From Paragonimus westermani (taxonomy: Eukaryota > Platyhelminthes > Trematoda > Plagiorchiida > Troglotrematidae): a stretch of 64,000 nucleotides of DNA. The notes beneath the pieces were generated by a model. It saw nothing but the letters and a program-made list of their open reading frames with translations, was not told the origin of the DNA and searched no databases. Below are positions 60,015 to 64,000 of the stretch, piece after piece. Both the position numbers and the translations under genes were made by a program. The stretch is taken from positions 1 to 64,000 of the forward strand of contig QNGE01000422.1 of assembly GCA_008508345.1 (NCBI GenBank), read 5' to 3'. Position 1 is the first letter of the stretch. Every line of letters begins with the position of its first letter.

Positions 60015-63000
60015 AAATAACCAGTGTCCACAGTTGCTGACCACTAGTCCAGTTATCGACCCAACTTGTGCACTCAGAGTCCTACTGTGTCATTCCAGTC
60101 CAAGACCCTTCGGTTTGCCGATTCTGTCACAATCAGTCGGCTGAAGCCAACCTCTTGTGTTCATAAACAGTTGTCCATGAGACCGACCCTGCCCTGAACC
60201 TAGTGACTTCTAACCCACCGATTGACTGTTCATCCCAACTCACTCCTTAGCTGTTCGATGTAAAGGGACCTTTTCATGTTATTGTGAGGTTGGTACTGAC
60301 CAACCAATACGAAATGTTTGCAACTAACTGTTCTCGTATTAAAAGATCGTCCGAACGTCTGAAGTTGACGAGAATGTTTGAAATGAGTTCGCATCGTGTA
60401 CTGTGTATTCTGAATAAGTTATTTAAATGCAACGCGTCAAGTCAAGCCAAAGGACTTGATGGTTACCATTTAGAGTGGTCATTTTTAAACTGGCGCTCTC
60501 GCCGTAACACGGTGTCCCTTAATTCCAAACATTGAACACTTCGAAAACTGATGCGATTTGCAGTATAAACTATCCTACATTTGAACTAAATATCCATCGT
60601 GCACGCTATCAATGTCACTCACATAACATATCTTGCAATCTTAATTTTGGAAAAAAAGCCCTGATGGAGTTGTTATATTTTCAGGCGTATTTACCGTAAT
60701 CAGGTAGATAACCAACACACACATATATCATATTACCTTGTTCCATTTAGTAGTGCATACCTACTTTATAGACAATGGTCGGTATTAACGGTAGGTGCAC
60801 TGTGCTGCGGTCGGCTGACTAACATTGATAGTAAACGCTCACATTTTCGGACATTTACTCTGCGACAAATCCAAAAGAGATTCGCTGGCCGCTGTTAATC
60901 CAAACACAGTTATCCTGCCGGAAAAGCAGGTAAACATATTAGAATGCACTTAATTCCACTGATCAATTATTGTTCATTTAGATATTCACAGCCACAGTTT
61001 GTTATTGTCTTTGAGACGCAACACACCCAACGACTTCGATGTCCGCAATAAAATATTGTTAGATTGTTCGTACAGAGCGTTAACATTAGAAAGTTTCAAC
61101 GAAACCTTGAACGGGAAATCATCAAATGAAGGTTACTTTCGAAACTACAAGCCACAGATCTTTTATATAGATTTTACCTCATTGACACGTAATTAGCACA
61201 GAGGTTGATCTAGTCATTCTACTTCAGTTCTTACGCATCGTGTTGATGGATCAGTAGATCACAAATCTGATTTCCTTTGGCTGTATTTTTTGGTTACCAA
61301 TCGAAGAAAAGAAGGTTCTTGAATTATTGTCCCAGATTATTGGTTGTACTCCGACCAAGTGAGCATTATCGTTGGGACATTCAATTGTACTCAATGTTCT
61401 TGCCAGCCGTCTGCCAACTTCCTAGTGGCATTAGTTAAGAACTTTTAGGGCTAATCGTGAAACTTCTGTTACATTTATTGAATTCTAGGCACAATCGCAC
61501 AAACAAACTGGACACAAATGCGTGTGTATACAAATGAACATGGGTGATTACAAACCGGAACACTAGTCTGAATTACAGATGAATTGAGTATTTGCGTCGC
61601 AGTGGACAAATTCCAGACTGGATCATATAAACCTTTCGTTTTCAAAGAAGCGAATTTGTGAAGTTAGTGAGGAAATTAGTGGAATGTGTTTGTGCACGGT
61701 GATCATGTAAACAACACGTTTGTTTGTTTCGCGTCATTTCACACCGGTGTCCATATGGCAGCTAAATGACTAAAGCATACAGTGTGAAGACAGCTAATGA
61801 TGACTGAAAAATATCTCGTCTTTTCCTTACTTAAAAATAGATGCGTGAAATTTTACTGACCTTCGTTAAGTTTTCTCACTTGTTTTCTAATAGATAGTCT
61901 GCAGTAAACGGGCAACAGTTAGTGCAAGTTAACTAACCATACACTAGTGAGCAACAAAAACACTGTAGCCATATTGGCCTGTTAGAACAGGTGTCCACTG
62001 AGTGAACTGTAACATTTGAACCCGAAATAAAATGCACTAACCGGTAGAGTGTGTTGAGTTTGGCCGGAAGGATTGGGGCTGGAAATTCTTCAGAACGCCT
62101 TCTCAACTTGGCCCCTCTTTTCATCTGTTCAGCCCCAGTTTTTTTATACAAAAAACGTATGTGTCGGTAGCAATGTTGAGTTTTACAATAATAATCGGTG
62201 CAGGCACTTAACGGAATGCATCTAACTATTTCGTCGAAACATCGAGACAACTATCTTGATTGCCCCGTCTCGTATGGCGGTAGTAACGATGGCTAACGGA
62301 CAGAAGTGTTGCCCCACAAAAAGTTGGTATCTGCCTCGAATCTTGACCAATCAACAATCATAATTTGATTAACACGAAGTACTGTATATCTGCTCACGAT
62401 ATTTTTATTCATAGAAATTAAGCAAGTCTAAATAGTGAGCGACTAAACCGAAGTCCATTTGGAAGCAACAGTAAAACTGATTCTTCCCATTCTTGATTTT
62501 TTGTACACTGTGATTGAGTTGACTACAATATCCAAACGGCTGGGAGTGACAGATTCGGACATCAAACACTTACAGGTTTAAACGTACAGCCTGCTTGCGG
62601 ATGCGTCAAAGTTTTTTGCCTTCCGTTGCTTTTCGTATATTCGACTTTAGAATTTGAAAATATTTTCCCAAAAATTCGTACAAATAAACATAGACTGGAC
62701 CAGATAAACAAATCACCAGGGCTGTTCGTCTTCAGAAATATAAGCTAACACATAAACATCATGGTGTATACAAGGAATCTGTGCAAATTAACGAATATGC
62801 AAGGAGAATGGAAGACAGGTTGACAGATAAACAACATGTGAAAATGTGCGTATGAGTTCCATCTAGTTCAAGAGTGAAATGAAATTGTCCATTAAAATAT
62901 GACGATAAGCACGTTTTAAATGTTTTCCTGATCGCTGATCGACAAACAAACAACGTTACCTAAGTAAACATTCCATACACTGTTTAATCTCATAAGGATA

Positions 63001-64000
63001 ATCAGTAAACTGTAAAATACTACTTCGCACTTATGCCAAAAGTAATGTGCAAAATATATTTTCACTATATTTGTAAATAACAAATATATTTTTGTTTAAC
63101 TATTTTATAAGTTTTTCTGATTAAAGTTAATTCTTTAATGAGAGGGAACTTTAAGAATTTTGAAAAAATTCAACACCACTAAGTGGAAAACATTGTCAAT
63201 TTCCAGTTGCATTACCCATATGGCCAACCGGAAGAACTATTGCTCTAAAATTGACCCACCTGAAGAACTGCCACCCCAGATGATGATTCGTTTACATCGC
63301 TATTTCATCCTGAATTTCATAATTATAATGGAAACATCCAACAGTGAAATGTTTTGAGACTTTTGTAAGGTAAACGATCATACAAGTTGCATGCGTGACG
63401 GTAAGAATTTGAAAGTGTTTGCTCATGATCACGCATTTGCTTTTCCATCACATATTAGCCATTGATTTGTGTGTACTTTGGAGTTCAGTGAACGGAGTGG
63501 TCGCATGGTTGACAGTAATGTACATATATCTAAAGCCTGACATTGTGCGTCGTGTTGCCATGAGGGCAGAAAGATGTTTACTAAGCATCACACATCAAAA
63601 CATTGTTTTTAGCACGGCAGACCGCTCTGTGGAGGGTGAGGTAAGCCTGGCTCAACAGTAAGCCACGCCCTCCGGCCCATGTTGTTCACACTTGCTCTAC
63701 CGTTGATCACTGGGATGCATAACAATTTGGTGAACTGCTGTCTCGATATAACCGTTGTGAAGAATCCTCGCCAGAAATCATTACCCCCAGGATAATATCC
63801 ATCCTAGTGATAGGTTTAGTGTGTTATTTGATAACTTCTGGTTGCGAGCTGAAACTCAGTTAGCAGCTTCATTGGCTTGTCCTTCCTGCGGTCATAGATG
63901 CCTAGCACTAATTATTCGGAGATAAAACGTTGAGACCAAGAGTCATCCCGGAGAGACGGCTGCAGAAAAAATAGGGCACAACAAATTTGGAACATCTGTC
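60015..64000. other. unassigned non-coding DNA
   Basis: Frames of 65 to 105 codons (for example 61933-62250 minus, 63160-63357 and 63419-63661 plus) show no recognised domain. The last 400 bases are somewhat GC-richer and could be the start of another repeat cut by the window end. Confidence 0.4.

Noticed and set aside
1..64000. CRISPR array, bacterial operon, phage or LTR retrotransposon
   Set aside because: No regularly spaced repeats, no clustered co-directional genes, no gag-pol or integrase motifs and no long direct terminal repeats seen.

Overview
The window looks like repeat-rich, AT-leaning, non-coding DNA from a parasitic flatworm (fluke or tapeworm). That placement is inference. 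It rests on the kinds of elements present: RTE-type non-LTR retrotransposons with an endonuclease-reverse transcriptase ORF, many decayed Penelope-like elements (PLEs) carrying a GIY-YIG endonuclease, and tRNA-derived SINE-like units. There is no bacterial-style gene packing. I recognise no complete host protein-coding gene, rRNA, functional tRNA or CRISPR array.

Layout. 1-8.8 kb: unassigned DNA with a diverged direct repeat (4861-5010 and 7040-7185) and a PLE GIY-YIG remnant (5300-5575, minus). 8.8-12.05 kb: a minus-strand RTE element interrupted by a 974-N assembly gap. 12.8-17.5 kb: two tRNA-derived repeat loci, a probable PLE end and a copy of its downstream sequence. 17.5-31.8 kb: mostly unassigned DNA with PLE remnants at 19.4-19.7 (minus), 22.75-23.05 (plus), 28.9-29.2 (plus) and 30.1-31.8 kb (minus), and a hammerhead-ribozyme-like fold at 27.61-27.69 kb. 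31.8-40.9 kb: nothing recognised except one weak exon candidate. 40.96-43.35 kb: two decayed RTE fragments facing each other. 47.14-48.20 kb: a 5'-truncated PLE flanked by inverted copies of its own 3' end. 50.69-54.55 kb: the best-preserved element, a nearly full-length plus-strand RTE with two in-frame stops and one frameshift. 57.58-60.01 kb: two PLEs of different lineages pointing away from each other.

How the parts relate. The recognisable coding sequence is all mobile-element sequence, and every copy is visibly broken. RTE elements encode an APE endonuclease and reverse transcriptase for target-primed insertion. PLEs encode a reverse transcriptase followed by a GIY-YIG endonuclease. The SINE-like units have no coding capacity and would have needed an enzyme supplied in trans. 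I did not find a convincing new multi-gene system. The observations most worth testing are the hammerhead-like fold, the inverted-end PLE and the number of PLE lineages in one 64-kb interval. All identities come from reading by eye. No alignment or database search was run.
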